From contig CAJUIQ010000043.1 in the NCBI GenBank assembly GCA_910586545.1, positions 1-8,151 on the forward strand: a DNA stretch of 8,151 nucleotides, in the 5' to 3' direction. The notes under the pieces were generated by a model that was not told the DNA's origin, made no database searches, and worked only from the letters and a program-made list of their open reading frames with translations. Shown here in pieces: positions 6,544 to 8,151 of the stretch. The stretch comes from an uncultured Eubacteriales bacterium. GTDB taxonomy: Bacteria > Bacillota > Clostridia > Oscillospirales > CAG-272. Both the position numbers and the translations under genes were made by a program. Position 1 is the first letter of the stretch. Each line of letters starts with the position of its first letter.

Positions 6544-6573
6544 ACATTTGTCTCATGTGAGACAAATGTATAA
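6540..6573. promoter_or_regulatory. 34-bp palindrome, probable operator of the Crp/Fnr-family regulator
   Basis: The arms TTATACATTTGTCTCA and TGAGACAAATGTATAA are perfect reverse complements (16 bp each) around a 2-bp centre (TG). The palindrome covers the last four bases of the -10 box and the predicted transcription start, and ends 13 nt before the regulator's ATG. A dimeric protein bound here would block RNA polymerase, so autorepression is the natural reading. The central half-site TGAGACA differs from E. coli CRP (TGTGA) and FNR (TTGAT). I found no second copy in the window. Confidence 0.8.
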
Positions 6574-6586
6574 CTGGAGATACAGT

Positions 6587-7264
6587 ATGAACGAAACAAT
6601 TCAAGAAATGCTTTCTTCCCTTTTTCTTTTTCAGGGAATGGATTTTGCTGTGTTGGAGGGGAAATTTCATATTCTAAGCAAAGGAGTCACGCGGGAGTAC
6701 CATGCGGACGAGATTCTTCTCTCTACGCGTGAAGAGCCGTTAGGGCTTGCTGTTCTAACAGATGGAAGCGCACAGATTTTGTCTGAAGATGAAAAACGTC
6801 CTGCTCTTTTGCGCACAATAAACCCAGGTGATTCTTTTGGTGCTGCATCTTTATTCTCGCGGGAACGAAATTATCGCACATGTGTGCGTGCAATAGAAAC
6901 ATGCCGCGTTTTCTATATGCCAACTCCGTTGGTGCAGGAAATATGCCTGCTGGAGCCTGCGGCTGCACAAAATTATATTGCTTTTTTGTCTGATCGGATT
7001 TCTTTTTTAAATCGAAAAATTACAGCTTTTACTGCTGGCAGTGCCAGAGAGCGTTTGATACTATATTTGCTGCATTTGCCTCTTGGCCCGGATGGAAGCT
7101 GGGAACTTGACGTATCCTATGGAGAGCTTTCCGAACAGCTGGGTGTAGGACGAGCTTCTCTCTACAGAGCTATGGACAGCTTATGTGAAGCCGGGTATAT
7201 TGAAAGAAATAAGAAAAAGGTAACACCGCTTCAGATGAAAAATCTGGAACTGATGATACAATAA
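6587..7264 (+). CDS. Crp/Fnr-family transcriptional regulator
   Basis: This is a 225-residue predicted dimeric DNA-binding regulator with an N-terminal cyclic-nucleotide-binding-like barrel (about 15-125), a long dimer helix (about 125-150) and a C-terminal winged helix-turn-helix (about 152-213). The HTH reads YGELSEQLGVGRASLYRAMD at 178-197. In the barrel, PGDSFGAASLF (80-90) aligns with the CRP phosphate-binding cassette. An alanine (A86) stands where E. coli CRP has the cAMP-binding glutamate, so cAMP is unlikely as effector. There is no FNR-type N-terminal cysteine cluster. C99, C106 and C120 sit in the effector domain and could sense redox or metal, which is speculation. ATG 6587 is chosen because GGAGA lies 6 nt upstream; the longer open frame from 6476 would run through the promoter and palindrome. 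It probably controls itself and the transporter gene 27 nt downstream. Confidence 0.9.
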   Translation: MNETIQEMLSSLFLFQGMDFAVLEGKFHILSKGVTREYHADEILLSTREEPLGLAVLTDGSAQILSEDEKRPALLRTINPGDSFGAASLFSRERNYRTCVRAIETCRVFYMPTPLVQEICLLEPAAAQNYIAFLSDRISFLNRKITAFTAGSARERLILYLLHLPLGPDGSWELDVSYGELSEQLGVGRASLYRAMDSLCEAGYIERNKKKVTPLQMKNLELMIQ

Positions 7265-7291
7265 ATATTTTTAATGAAAGAAGGTCTTTTT

Positions 7292-8151
7292 ATGAAACGT
7301 CTGATTGCGCTTACTCTTGCTATGATTTTGTGCGTTGGAATCTTTGTGTCCTGTTCCAACGATAACGGAAAAGCAGAGGAAACTACAATTGAGGAAGAAA
7401 GCACGACAGCATCGGAAACTACGCAGGAATTATCGAAGGATCCGGTACGTGTTTTCGCTCTTCAGGGCCCCACAGGAATGGGATTTGCCAAATTGATGCA
7501 CGACAGTGCTGCAGGCGATGCAGCGCTCTCCTATGATTTTCAGTTAGCCGCTTCTGCAGAAGAATTTAAAGGTGATATTATCCAGGGTAATTTTGAAATT
7601 GCAGCAGTTCCTACCAATCTTGCGGCGGTGTTGTATTCTAAAACAGAAGGCGCTATTTCTATCGCGGCAGTAAATACCATGGGCGTTCTTCATCTAATAG
7701 AAAACGGCGACACGGTTCAATCTATTTCCGACCTGAAAGGAAAGACCATATATTCTTCCGGCCAAGGCAGTGTTCCGGAATATGTGCTTAATTATATTTT
7801 GGATACCTTTGATATCGACTGTGAAGTAATCTATGAAGCAAATCATGATGTGGTTGCTACCGGAATTGCTGCCGGAACCATTGACGTAGCGGTTCTGCCG
7901 GAGCCTAAGGTAACAACGGTGCTGAACAATGCAGATGCGCCAAAAGGAATACGTGCTGCCCTGGATTTGACCAAGGTGTGGGAGGATGCTTGTAAAGAAA
8001 AGAATGTGGATCCCGCCTTGTACATGGGTTGTGTAATTGTCAACAATACATGGGCAAAAGAACATCCAGAGGAAGTAAAGGCCTTTTTGAAGGAATATGT
8101 AGACCTGCCCTTTGAGAGCCTGACTCCAGCCGGTGGTTATACGGTCGCTGA
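7292..8151 (+). CDS. ABC transporter substrate-binding lipoprotein (partial)
   Basis: The first 286 codons are present; the right edge cuts the gene. Residues 1-20 form a lipoprotein signal peptide (KR, then a hydrophobic core) with FVSC as the lipobox, so C21 would be lipidated and the protein tethered outside the membrane. A Thr/Glu-rich linker follows (about 22-50), then a periplasmic-binding-protein type 2 fold of the SsuA/NMT1/TauA-like kind. This is seen in VFALQGPTGMGFAKLM, the AAVPTNLAAVLYSK region, ISDLKGKTIYSSGQGS and VAVLPEPKVTTVL. Such proteins bring small anions or vitamins (sulfonates, nitrate, thiamine precursors) to an ABC permease; the ligand here is unknown. AAGAAGG lies 8 nt before the ATG. 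With no promoter or terminator in the 27-nt gap, it likely shares a transcript with the regulator. Permease and ATPase genes would be expected beyond the edge. Confidence 0.85.
   Translation, partial: MKRLIALTLAMILCVGIFVSCSNDNGKAEETTIEEESTTASETTQELSKDPVRVFALQGPTGMGFAKLMHDSAAGDAALSYDFQLAASAEEFKGDIIQGNFEIAAVPTNLAAVLYSKTEGAISIAAVNTMGVLHLIENGDTVQSISDLKGKTIYSSGQGSVPEYVLNYILDTFDIDCEVIYEANHDVVATGIAAGTIDVAVLPEPKVTTVLNNADAPKGIRAALDLTKVWEDACKEKNVDPALYMGCVIVNNTWAKEHPEEVKAFLKEYVDLPFESLTPAGGYTVA

Noticed and set aside
6476..6586. Upstream in-frame extension of the Crp/Fnr regulator
   Set aside because: It passes through the -35, -10 and palindrome; a good Shine-Dalgarno precedes ATG 6587, and the extra residues are not family-like.
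7694..8065. Leftward open frame opposite the substrate-binding lipoprotein gene
   Set aside because: Antisense to a frame with a clear lipoprotein signal and binding-protein features; no start signals of its own.

Overview
The window looks like ordinary chromosomal DNA from a spore-forming lineage of Clostridia (Oscillospiraceae- or Lachnospiraceae-like). This is inferred from a YunB-family sporulation protein, the long clostridial form of glutamyl-tRNA synthetase, Shine-Dalgarno-led genes, AT-rich intergenic promoters with good sigma-A spacing, and a galE/galM cluster carrying a sugar nucleotidyltransferase of the GMGSRYGG type. No mobile elements, CRISPR arrays, tRNAs or rRNAs were seen.

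Left block, leftward (about 2561 to 1): a sigma-A promoter drives a glyoxalase-II-like metallo-beta-lactamase-fold hydrolase, then glutamyl-tRNA synthetase (gltX). A third reading frame starts 23 nt past gltX and runs off the left edge. It begins like a glutaminyl-tRNA synthetase but does not continue as one. Facing away from this block, rightward, is yunB. It ends in a compact terminator shared with the convergent galM.

Middle block, leftward (about 6464 to 3301): one promoter precedes a nucleotidyltransferase, galE (UDP-glucose 4-epimerase) and galM (aldose 1-epimerase), separated by 20 and 63 nt, with an inverted repeat between galE and galM. Together they could supply nucleotide-hexose, interconvert UDP-glucose and UDP-galactose, and equilibrate galactose anomers. 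Neither a galactokinase nor a classical GalT lies in the cluster as seen here.

Right block, rightward (6515 to the right edge): a Crp/Fnr-family regulator gene and a substrate-binding lipoprotein gene, 27 nt apart, the latter cut by the window edge. The most striking non-coding signal is a perfect inverted repeat with 16-bp arms and a 2-bp centre at 6540-6573. It overlaps the -10 element and the predicted transcription start of the regulator gene, as an autoregulatory operator would. The regulator lacks the glutamate that contacts cAMP in E. coli CRP and has a non-standard recognition helix, so its signal and exact DNA code are unknown.

I see no clearly new multi-gene system. The regulator, palindrome and transporter unit is the best candidate for something not yet characterised.
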